DNA of 20,282 nt from an uncultured Oscillospiraceae bacterium (GTDB lineage: Bacteria; Bacillota; Clostridia; Oscillospirales; Ruminococcaceae), in NCBI GenBank assembly GCA_900547455.1, contig URGV01000035.1, positions 1 to 20,282 of the forward strand. Direction: 5' to 3'. Both the position numbers and the translations under genes were made by a program. This document shows, piece after piece, positions 13,365 through 20,282 of the stretch. How positions within the stretch are numbered: position 1 is the stretch's first letter; each line of letters opens with the position of its first letter. Below the pieces are notes generated by a model. That model was not told the origin of the DNA. It did not search any database and saw nothing but the letters and a program-made list of their open reading frames with translations.

Positions 13365-14972
13365 ATGTCCAATAAACCGAAGCGGCAGCGCCTCCAGAGC
13401 CTGCATCTGATCAACGTCTGCGTCACGGTGCTCACCCTGATTGCGGTGGGGGTGCTGGCCCTGGTGCTGCCCAAGCCCACCGTCTCGGAGGTGGAGCGCC
13501 GCGAGCTTGCAAAAAAGCCGGAGTTCACCCTGGAAAGCTGGTTTTCCGGGGAGTTTGCCCAGCAGTACGACGCCTACTATGCCGACACCTTTCCGCAGCG
13601 GGAGGAGCTGGTGACGATGGCCTCCAAGATCGAATCGATGGAGGGCATCCGTCCGGACGACGTGCGCATCTATCAGGCCAACAGCAGCCCCCAGCAGGGG
13701 ACCGAACAGCCTGCGACGCCCCAGCAGCCTTCTGACACCCAGTCCGAGGAGGTGACGGTGGGGGAGAGCGAGGACGCGCAGCAGGCAGAGCAGCCGGCCG
13801 AGGAGCAGCAGCCCACCATCGACTATGATTCTTACGACGACCCCAACGCCCCCGGCAACGGCCTGAGCCAGGAGGGCACCGACGGCGAGCAGGCGGGCAA
13901 CCTGTTTTTGTATAAGAATATGGGGATGCAGATCTTCGGCTCGAGCGAGTCGCTCTCCAAGCGGTATGCGCAGGTCATCAATTCCTACGCCGAGGACCTG
14001 GACGGGGTGCAGGTGTACAGCCTGATCGCCCCGACCTCGATCGAGTTTTATCTGCCCGAGGGCTATGAGGGCATCGCCTCCAGCCAGCGGGAAAACATCG
14101 ACTATGTAGCGGAAAATCTTTCCGACAAGGTCAAATCGGTGGACGCCTACAGCGAGATTGAAAAGAACAAGGACGAGTACCTCTATTTCCGCACCGACCA
14201 CCACTGGACGGTGCGCGGGGCCTATCAGGCATACATCGCCTTCTGCAAGACGGCGGGCCTGACGCCGGTTTCGCTCGAGGAGATGGAGCACCACCAGATC
14301 GACGGGTTCCTCGGCACCTTCTACAGTCAGACCCACGACCAGCAGCTGGCAGCGACCCCGGACTTTGTGGAATATTTTGTCCCGCCGGTCGAGTACACCG
14401 CCTGGCGCTACAGTACGGGCAGCCCGTACACGCCGGTGGAGTCCAGCCTGTTTGCCAGCTACGCCACCAGCGGCCCCAACACCTACAGCGTCTTTCTGCA
14501 CGGCGATTTCCCGCTGCTGCATGTGCAGACAAGCAACAACACCGGCCGCAAGATCATGATTATCAAGGAATCGTTCGGCAACGCCTTCGCGCCGTTTCTG
14601 GTCTCCCACTACGACGACGTCTACATCGTCGACCAGCGATACTTTGAGCTGGGCGTGGAGGACTTTGTGCGGGAGAACGGCATCACCGACCTGCTGTTTT
14701 TAAACAACATCTTCGCGGTCAACACCGGCGTGCGCATCGACGAGCTGCAAGGCATCCAGAATCAAAGCTACACCGCACCGGCAACTGTACAGCAGCCGGC
14801 GCAGCAGTCTACAGAGCAGCAGCAGGAAACGGAAGAACAGCAACAGCAGACGCAGCAGCCTGCGCAGCAAACTGCCGATGAGCCGGAGGAGCCACCGCAG
14901 AAAACCCAGACAGACCAGCAGGAAGAACAGGAATGGTGGGAGCAAAAGCCGCGGCGGCGATTGGGCGGCTAA
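13365..14972 (+). CDS. DHHW family protein, AlgX/AlgJ-like acyltransferase partner
   Basis: A 535-residue protein with one N-terminal membrane helix (about residues 17-36) and an extracellular SGNH-like domain. The region at 40-90 has the usual ELAKKPEFTLESWFSGEF and FPQRE motifs. The DHHW motif is at 278-281 (D278, H279), and KESFGN places a likely nucleophile at S403, giving the Asp-His-Ser set of AlgJ/AlgX. It probably completes glycan O-acylation with the MBOAT protein. It carries two low-complexity stretches: residues about 105-176, and a 65-residue Gln/Glu/Pro-rich tail from about 470. The tail could be a wall-spanning or surface-binding linker. ATG at 13365 follows GGAGG. Confidence 0.92.
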   Translation: MSNKPKRQRLQSLHLINVCVTVLTLIAVGVLALVLPKPTVSEVERRELAKKPEFTLESWFSGEFAQQYDAYYADTFPQREELVTMASKIESMEGIRPDDVRIYQANSSPQQGTEQPATPQQPSDTQSEEVTVGESEDAQQAEQPAEEQQPTIDYDSYDDPNAPGNGLSQEGTDGEQAGNLFLYKNMGMQIFGSSESLSKRYAQVINSYAEDLDGVQVYSLIAPTSIEFYLPEGYEGIASSQRENIDYVAENLSDKVKSVDAYSEIEKNKDEYLYFRTDHHWTVRGAYQAYIAFCKTAGLTPVSLEEMEHHQIDGFLGTFYSQTHDQQLAATPDFVEYFVPPVEYTAWRYSTGSPYTPVESSLFASYATSGPNTYSVFLHGDFPLLHVQTSNNTGRKIMIIKESFGNAFAPFLVSHYDDVYIVDQRYFELGVEDFVRENGITDLLFLNNIFAVNTGVRIDELQGIQNQSYTAPATVQQPAQQSTEQQQETEEQQQQTQQPAQQTADEPEEPPQKTQTDQQEEQEWWEQKPRRRLGG

Positions 14973-14999
14973 ACAGCAAGAAGAAAAAGGAGGGATCGG

Positions 15000-16022
15000 A
15001 TGGCACGATATCTGAAAAGGGCGGCCGTTCTGCTGGCGGCGATGAGCCTGACGCTGTTTGCGGGCTGCACGTCGTCGGAGAATCCGCGGCTCGAACCGGA
15101 AAGGACGGTGACGCTGTCGATGGCAATTTCCACCGCCGCGCCGGAGAGTGTCAAGCAGGCGGCGCAGGAATTTGCCAACCGCCTGGCCTACTACTCCGAC
15201 GGAGAGCTGGAGGTGGTGCTCAGCCAGAGCGCCGAGCTCGGCAACGTGCTGTCAGCGGGGGACACCGCCTTCGCCTTTGTGGAGAACGAGCGCCTGGTCG
15301 ACCAGATTGAGGAGCTCAAGACGCTGGAGCTGCCCTTCTTTTTTAAGCACGCGGATTACCAGTTCACCGCGCTCAACTCCGAACGCACCAGGGCGCGGCT
15401 GGACCAGCTGATCGGCGAGGTCTACCCGATGCAGGTGCAGATGGCGACGGTCTGCGGCTACGAGGATCTGGCCGCGGACGGTACGGTGGACCTGACCGAT
15501 TTCCGCAAGCGCTATCCGTTGGCGGTGACCGAGTCCTTCTTCTCCGACGAGCTGCAGCAGGAGATCGGCGCGCTGGAGATCGAAACCGACCGGCCGCTGG
15601 CGCTGTTGCTGGAAGGCGGGGCGGAGATTGCTCAGACCGACCTCTCGGAGCTCATCCGCGCGGTGAGCAGCCCCGATTTTGCCGGGGAGATGGTGCTCTT
15701 TAAGAGCGCGCACAAGGTCAAGACCGCCTATCTACTGGTGCAGGACGGCCTGATGGAAACCCTGACGTCAAAGCAGCAGGCGGCGGTGGAGCAGGCAGCG
15801 GTGATGGCCTGCGGCTACTGCCGCACCCTGACCGACCAGCAGCGCGAGAGCCAGCTGGCCGAGCTGGAGGAGCTGGGCGTTTCGGTGCAGGAGATTAACC
15901 TGGAAAAATATTTTGCCCTGCTGGGGGATATCTACCAGTACGAGTCGGCCGGCATGAACTACCGCCCGGATGACGAGCTCAGCCGCTATGTGCGCAGCGA
16001 CGGGGCGCAGGAGACATTTTAA
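15000..16022 (+). CDS. TRAP-type (DctP-like) solute-binding lipoprotein
   Basis: A 340-residue lipoprotein. Its signal peptide has lipobox FAGC with Cys23, so it should be anchored to the outer face of the membrane. The mature part resembles DctP-type solute receptors of TRAP transporters: KQAAQEFANRLAYYSDGELEV near 55, GDTAFAFVENERL near 88, LELPFFFKHADYQ near 108, and a C-terminal SAHKVKTAYLLVQDGLMETL plus TSKQQAAVEQAA segment. The usual IKIRV ligand-arginine segment is only weakly matched by DLTDFRKRYP, so the ligand may differ. No DctQ or DctM permease gene is present. It is the third gene of the acyltransferase operon, 27 bases after the DHHW gene with a perfect AAGGAGG. A role in the glycan pathway is possible but unproven. 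Confidence 0.75.
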   Translation: MARYLKRAAVLLAAMSLTLFAGCTSSENPRLEPERTVTLSMAISTAAPESVKQAAQEFANRLAYYSDGELEVVLSQSAELGNVLSAGDTAFAFVENERLVDQIEELKTLELPFFFKHADYQFTALNSERTRARLDQLIGEVYPMQVQMATVCGYEDLAADGTVDLTDFRKRYPLAVTESFFSDELQQEIGALEIETDRPLALLLEGGAEIAQTDLSELIRAVSSPDFAGEMVLFKSAHKVKTAYLLVQDGLMETLTSKQQAAVEQAAVMACGYCRTLTDQQRESQLAELEELGVSVQEINLEKYFALLGDIYQYESAGMNYRPDDELSRYVRSDGAQETF

Positions 16023-16024
16023 GT

Positions 16025-17110
16025 TTATTCGGGCTTTTCCGCTGGCGGAGAGGCCCAATTGCTTTTTAGAAAGAACAGCACCGTCAGCGCCGCGCAGGGC
16101 ATCAGCACCGCGCCCAGCACCCCGAACAGCCGCAGCCCGGCATAGACGCACACCAGGCTGAGCAGCGGTGGCAGGCCGATGCTGGAGCCGACGATGCGCG
16201 GCTCCAAAAAGTTGCGCGCGACGGTGATGACAAGGTAGAGGACGATCAGTCCCCAGCCAAGCCCGCTTTCCCCGCCCAGCAGCGCCAGCACCGCCCAGGG
16301 GATGAGCACCGAGCCGGTGCCGATGACTGGCAGCAGATCGAGCAGGGCGATGACGGCGGCGACGGCGGCAAACGGCCCCACCCCCAGCAGCCACAGTCCC
16401 AGGCACAGCTCGCCGAAGGTGATGAGGAGCAGCAGCAGGTAGGCGCGCACCAGCCGCAGCAGGGTGGTGGCGGCAAAGTTTTTCAGGCGCGCAAGGCCCG
16501 GCCGCAGCTTTTGGGGGATGGGGAGCAGGAGCAGCTGCATCACCTTGGGGTAATCCAGCGAGATAAACCCCGAGCAGAAGATGGTGACCACCACCGTCAA
16601 AAACCACAGCGGAATCTTGCCGGCGATGTCGGTGCAGGCAGCCAGCAGCGCCGAGGAAGCGGAGGTGGAGAGCTTGGCGGCAGCGGAAGCAAAGCTCTGC
16701 ATCCACAGCTGCACCGCGCCGGAAAGGTCGGGCGCGAAGCGGGCCAGCAGCGCCGACAGCCACTCAAAGAAATCGGCCAGCGCGGGCAAAAAGACCGTCT
16801 TGTAAAGCTGGGGCAGCCGGGCGGCGATCGAACAGAATTGCCCCCACAGCAAGGTCAGCAGCAGCCAGAGCAGCAGTCCCAGCAGTGTATAAAAAAGCGC
16901 GGTGACAAAGACGGCGGCGCGGCGGCGCTTTAAGCGCAGCAGGCGGGAAAACAGCAGCGTCACCGGCCGCAGTACCGCCGCGATCAAAAGTCCCAGCCAG
17001 AAGGGCAGGGTGGCCGGCAGCAGGACGCGCAGCGCAAAAAAGCCCCAACCGGCCGCGCACACCGCCGCCAGGGTGTAGAGGATGAAGGAGCGGATTCGTT
17101 GTTGCTGCAC
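16025..17110 (-). CDS. AI-2E family / YtvI-like membrane protein
   Basis: A 361-residue polytopic protein of the AI-2E transporter-like family. It has paired N-terminal helices (LLPATLPFWLGLLIAAVLRP near 30), a long middle region (residues about 100-190) and C-terminal helices with LLDLLPVIGTGSVLIPW and the characteristic FLEPRIVGSSIGLPPLLSL. The best subfamily match by eye is the sporulation integral membrane protein YtvI, which would suggest a spore-forming relative, but other AI-2E-type roles (ion or small-molecule export) cannot be excluded. The start is GTG at 17110, 8 bases after AAGGAGG; an earlier GTG overlaps that site. Its stop codon is 2 bases from that of the convergent lipoprotein gene. 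It is divergent from valS. Confidence 0.88.
   Translation of the reverse strand: MQQQRIRSFILYTLAAVCAAGWGFFALRVLLPATLPFWLGLLIAAVLRPVTLLFSRLLRLKRRRAAVFVTALFYTLLGLLLWLLLTLLWGQFCSIAARLPQLYKTVFLPALADFFEWLSALLARFAPDLSGAVQLWMQSFASAAAKLSTSASSALLAACTDIAGKIPLWFLTVVVTIFCSGFISLDYPKVMQLLLLPIPQKLRPGLARLKNFAATTLLRLVRAYLLLLLITFGELCLGLWLLGVGPFAAVAAVIALLDLLPVIGTGSVLIPWAVLALLGGESGLGWGLIVLYLVITVARNFLEPRIVGSSIGLPPLLSLVCVYAGLRLFGVLGAVLMPCAALTVLFFLKSNWASPPAEKPE
16031..16067 (+). terminator. Candidate terminator of the acyltransferase operon inside the end of ytvI-like gene
   Basis: GGGCTTTTCCGC (16031-16042) pairs with GCGGAGAGGCCC (16045-16056) with two G-T wobbles, then AATTGCTTTTT. It starts 9 bases after the lipoprotein stop and overlaps the last codons of the convergent gene. 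Confidence 0.5.
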
Positions 17111-17192
17111 AAAAAGCACCTCCTTGGACAGATGGCTTTAGTGTTTGCAGACAAAGAATCGTTTATTCGACAGGGCAGCGGGGAGAAACAAG

Positions 17193-17221
17193 TTGACAAA
17201 CGCCCAAAATCATGGTAGATT
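17193..17221 (+). promoter_or_regulatory. Promoter of the valS T-box transcript
   Basis: A perfect TTGACA (17193-17198), a 17-base spacer and TAGATT (17216-17221), giving transcription from about 17228, just before the T-box leader. Confidence 0.8.
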
Positions 17222-17249
17222 AAATTCATCCCCAACAAAATTATATGAG

Positions 17250-17565
17250 CAAATCGATGAGAAGGAAGTAAAACGGTCAGCGCGCTCACAGAGAGCCGGC
17301 GGCAGCTGAAAAGCCGGCAGAAAGCGGAACCGACAAGGTAGCCTTTGAGAGTATGCCGAACGGAAAAGGATTCCAATTTGTAAAATGATGTCGATTTTAT
17401 ACAAAATGGAGCTTTTCTCAGTAGATCATAACGGTTGGACCCCGTTACCGGTCCGGCGCGTCAGATAAGGCGCGTGCTGAGTGGGCGGCGAAAAGGCCGT
17501 CAATGAAGGTGGTACCGCAGGAGTTTGAGCCTGTCCTTTGCAAAAAGCAAAGGGCAGGCTTTTTT
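17250..17565 (+). promoter_or_regulatory. T-box riboswitch controlling valS
   Basis: Transcribed leader that senses uncharged tRNA(Val). Stem I features include GGAAGTAAAACGG near 17267, AGAGAGCCGGC...GCTG...GCCGGC (about 17291-17317) and a return strand CCTTTGAGAG (17342-17351). GTA at 17338-17340, just before that strand and followed by a purine, is the best candidate for the valine specifier. The T-box proper is AAGGTGGTACCGCA at 17506-17519. The competing terminator is AGCCTGTCCTTTGC (17528-17541) with GCAAAGGGCAGGCT (17547-17560) and a T run. Uncharged tRNA would favour the antiterminator and valS expression. Confidence 0.93.
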
Positions 17566-17626
17566 GATTCTTCTCTTTTGGCCTTTCAAACAGGGGAACA
17601 AAATGGAAAAAGGAGGAAACTGTCCT

Positions 17627-20251
17627 ATGAAAGAACTTTCGAAAATCTACGACCCAAAACAGGTAGAGGACCGCACCTACCAGTTTTGGCTGGACGGCGG
17701 CTATTTTCACGCCGAGCCAAATCCCGATAAAAAACCGTACACCATCGTGATCCCGCCCCCGAACATCACCGGTCAGCTGCACATGGGCCACGCGCTGGAC
17801 GAGACGCTGCAGGACATCCTGATCCGCTTTAGACGGATGCAGGGCTATGAGGCGCTCTGGCTGCCGGGCACCGACCACGCCTCCATCGCCACCGAGGCCA
17901 AGATCGTCAATGCGATGAAGGAGGAGGGCCTGACCAAGGAGGACCTGGGCCGCGAGGGCTTTTTGGAGCGCGCCTGGGAGTGGAAGCGCAAGTACGGCGG
18001 CCGCATCATCGAGCAGCTCAAAAAGCTGGGCTCCTCCTGCGACTGGGACCGCGAGCGTTTCACCCTCGACGACGGCTGCTCCAAGGCGGTCAAGGAGGTC
18101 TTTGTCAACCTCTACAACAAGGGCCTCATCTACCAGGGCGAGCGCATCATCAACTGGTGCCCGCACTGCATGACCTCCATCTCGGACGCCGAGGTTGAGT
18201 ATGAGGAGCAGGCAGGCCACTTCTGGCACCTGCGCTACCCGCTCAGCGACGGCAGCGGCGAGGTCATTCTGGCTACCACCCGTCCAGAGACGATGCTCGG
18301 CGATACCGCCGTTGCGGTCAACCCCAAGGACGAGCGCTACCGGAATCTCATCGGCAAGACGGTCATCCTGCCGTTGGTTGGCCGCGAGATCCCGATTGTC
18401 GGCGACGACTATGTCGACATGGAGTTCGGCACCGGCGTCGTCAAGATCACCCCGGCGCACGACCCGAACGACTATGAGGTTGGCCGCCGCCACAACCTGC
18501 CGATCATCAAGGTGATGAACGACGACGCCACCATGACCGAGGCCTGCGGCAAGTATGCCGGCATGGACCGCTATGAGGCCAGAAAGGCCATCGTCAAAGA
18601 CCTGGAGGAGCAGGGGTACCTGCTCAAGATCGAGGAGCACACCCACAATGTCGGCACCTGCTACCGCTGCGGCACTACCGTCGAGCCGATGGTCTCCAAG
18701 CAGTGGTTTGTCAAGATGGAGCCGCTGGCAAAGCCGGCCATCGACGTTGTCCGCAACGGCGAGATCAAGCTGATCCCAGAGCGGATGAACAAGACCTACT
18801 ACAACTGGATGGAGAACATCAAGGACTGGTGCATCTCCCGTCAGCTCTGGTGGGGCCACCGCATCCCGGCCTACTACTGCGACGACTGCGGCGAGGTGAT
18901 CGTCGCCAAGGAAGCGCCCACCACCTGCCCGAAGTGCGGCAGCACCCACCTGCACCAGGATGAGGACACGCTGGACACCTGGTTCAGCTCGGCGCTGTGG
19001 CCGTTCTCGACCCTGGGCTGGCCGGACAAGACCCCGGAGCTGGAATACTTCTACCCGACCAACACCCTGGTCACCGGCTACGACATCATCTTCTTCTGGG
19101 TTGCCCGCATGATCTTCTCGGGACTGGAGCACACCGGAAAGATTCCGTTCGACACAGTTCTGTTCCACGGCCTGGTCCGCGACGCGCAGGGCAGAAAGAT
19201 GAGCAAGTCGCTGGGCAACGGCATCGACCCGCTGGAGATCATCGACCAGTACGGCGCCGACGCGCTGCGCTTCACCCTTGCCACCGGCAACACCCCGGGC
19301 AACGACATGCGCTTCAGCGACGAGAAGGTCATCGCCAGCCGCAACTTCGCCAACAAGATCTGGAACGCCTCCCGTTTCGTCCTGATGAACCTCAAGGACG
19401 AGCAGATGGACCTTGCTCTGCCACTGGACAAGCTCGCCATCGAGGACAAGTGGGTGCTCTCCAAGTTCAACAAGCTGGTTCGCGAGGTCACCGACAACCT
19501 CGAAAAGTTCGAGCTGGGCATCGCCGTTAGCAAGCTGTACGACTTCATCTGGGATGTCTTCTGCGACTGGTATGTCGAGCTGGTCAAATCCCGCCTGTGG
19601 GAGGACGGCGCCGAGGCCGAGGTTGCCCGCCAGGTTCTGGTCTATGTCCTGAGCAACACCCTCAAACTGCTGCACCCGTTCATGCCGTTCATCACCGAGG
19701 AGATATGGCAGGCGCTGCCGCATGAGGGCGAGAGCATCATGGTTTCCCAGTGGCCGGTCTACGATGAGAAGCTTGACTTTGTCGCCGAGGAGCGCGAGTT
19801 TGAGAAGGTCATGGACGCCATCAAGGCGGTCCGCACCCGCCGCAGCGAGATGAACGTACCGCCCTCCAAGAAGGCGACCCTCTACATCGAGACCGCTTCG
19901 CAGGCAATCTTCGAGCAGTCCACCGCCTTCCTGACCCGCCTTGCTTGGGCCGACCAGATCGTCATGGGCAGCCCGGAGGACCTCAAGGGCTGCGTCCAGG
20001 TCATCACCGACAGCGCCAAGGTCTATATGCCGCTGTCCCAGCTGGTCGACCGCGACAAGGAGATCGCCAGACTGACCAAGGAGAAACAGGCCTGCGAGAA
20101 GGACATCTCCTTCCTGGAAGGCAAGCTCAACAATCCGGGCTTTGTCTCCAAGGCGCCGGAGAAGGTGGTCAACGACCAGAAAGCCAAACTCGAAAAGGCC
20201 AAGGAGCTGCTGAGCAAGATCGAGTCGAGCCTTGCAGCTTTCAACAACTAA
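17627..20251 (+). CDS. valS: Valyl-tRNA synthetase
   Basis: An 874-residue class I synthetase that charges tRNA(Val) with valine in the cytoplasm. The HIGH motif is HMGH at residues 52-55 within [21 protein letters not shown] is at 524-528. Between them lie the CP1 editing domain ([29 protein letters not shown]) and zinc-ribbon-like cysteines (CYRCG; YYCDDCG with CPKCG). The anticodon-binding domain follows ([18 protein letters not shown]), and the C-terminus ends in the ValS coiled coil from about residue 805. The length is typical of bacterial ValS (about 880). ATG at 17627 follows AAGGAGG; earlier in-frame codons overlap the terminator or that site. It is controlled by the T-box leader. 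The last 31 bases after its stop show no recognisable feature. Confidence 0.97.
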   Translation: MKELSKIYDPKQVEDRTYQFWLDGGYFHAEPNPDKKPYTIVIPPPNITGQLHMGHALDETLQDILIRFRRMQGYEALWLPGTDHASIATEAKIVNAMKEEGLTKEDLGREGFLERAWEWKRKYGGRIIEQLKKLGSSCDWDRERFTLDDGCSKAVKEVFVNLYNKGLIYQGERIINWCPHCMTSISDAEVEYEEQAGHFWHLRYPLSDGSGEVILATTRPETMLGDTAVAVNPKDERYRNLIGKTVILPLVGREIPIVGDDYVDMEFGTGVVKITPAHDPNDYEVGRRHNLPIIKVMNDDATMTEACGKYAGMDRYEARKAIVKDLEEQGYLLKIEEHTHNVGTCYRCGTTVEPMVSKQWFVKMEPLAKPAIDVVRNGEIKLIPERMNKTYYNWMENIKDWCISRQLWWGHRIPAYYCDDCGEVIVAKEAPTTCPKCGSTHLHQDEDTLDTWFSSALWPFSTLGWPDKTPELEYFYPTNTLVTGYDIIFFWVARMIFSGLEHTGKIPFDTVLFHGLVRDAQGRKMSKSLGNGIDPLEIIDQYGADALRFTLATGNTPGNDMRFSDEKVIASRNFANKIWNASRFVLMNLKDEQMDLALPLDKLAIEDKWVLSKFNKLVREVTDNLEKFELGIAVSKLYDFIWDVFCDWYVELVKSRLWEDGAEAEVARQVLVYVLSNTLKLLHPFMPFITEEIWQALPHEGESIMVSQWPVYDEKLDFVAEEREFEKVMDAIKAVRTRRSEMNVPPSKKATLYIETASQAIFEQSTAFLTRLAWADQIVMGSPEDLKGCVQVITDSAKVYMPLSQLVDRDKEIARLTKEKQACEKDISFLEGKLNNPGFVSKAPEKVVNDQKAKLEKAKELLSKIESSLAAFNN

Positions 20252-20282
20252 ACGTCCCTTTGTGGAAAAGGAAAGCGCCGGA

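Noticed and set aside
15768..16763. 331-codon minus-strand frame spanning the convergent junction
   Set aside because: Ala/Arg/Pro-rich out-of-frame reading of the ytvI-like gene plus antisense of the lipoprotein gene.
17426..19723. 765-codon minus-strand frame antisense to valS
   Set aside because: valS is unambiguous (HMGH, KMSKS); the antisense frame has no motif or start signal.
1..20282. CRISPR array, insertion sequence, prophage or toxin-antitoxin system
   Set aside because: No regularly spaced direct repeats, transposase, integrase, phage or toxin-like genes are present; the only repeats are the dispersed hairpin-rich intergenic elements.

Overview
The window looks like chromosomal DNA from a Gram-positive anaerobe, most likely a Clostridia member of the Oscillospirales/Ruminococcaceae type. 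That placement rests on strong AGGAGG ribosome binding sites, a T-box leader on valS, AgcS, YitT and YtvI family membrane proteins, a TipAS-type MerR regulator, and a GGGtGRT/NifU-like pair typical of anaerobes. Nothing here is phage, plasmid or insertion sequence. Coding GC is moderate to high, and the intergenic DNA is clearly more AT-rich and full of hairpins.

Layout from left to right. The 3' end of a 5S rRNA and its terminator open the window. A minus-strand pair follows: a NifU/IscU-like scaffold and a GGGtGRT protein of unknown function, with a TipAS-type MerR regulator upstream on the same strand. Two tandem paralogous small proteins of unknown function and an iron-sulfur-flavoprotein-like reductase form a plus-strand group. 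After a 470-bp AT-rich gap come a sodium:alanine symporter (AgcS) and a YitT family membrane protein. Then comes a salvage pair, xanthine phosphoribosyltransferase and pyrimidine-nucleoside phosphorylase. A minus-strand protein resembling F420-0:glutamate ligase follows. A three-gene operon (MBOAT acyltransferase, DHHW/AlgX-like protein, TRAP-type solute-binding lipoprotein) probably acylates a cell-surface or exported glycan. The window closes with a convergent YtvI/AI-2E family membrane protein and, divergent from it, valyl-tRNA synthetase under a T-box riboswitch.

The most unusual signal is not a gene. A family of structured intergenic repeats of about 125-250 bp occurs four times (182-306 minus, 2994-3182 plus, 8019-8268 plus, 9243-9375 plus). 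The copies share the core CCTCGCGGCACCG and a series of hairpins. Several sequence differences between copies are paired, compensatory changes that keep the stems, which argues for selection on a folded RNA or DNA. Three of the four copies start within a few bases of a stop codon, in the same orientation as that gene.

Other points of interest are the NifU-like/GGGtGRT pair, a TRAP-type receptor without a permease inside a glycan acylation operon, an apparent F420-ligase homologue in a lineage not known to use F420, a MerR promoter with a 19-bp spacer and internal dyad, a loopless 34-bp perfect palindrome upstream of pdp, a 21-bp perfect dyad upstream of agcS, and a cluster of hairpins before xpt. 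Functions are inferred from remembered family motifs; no database search was possible.
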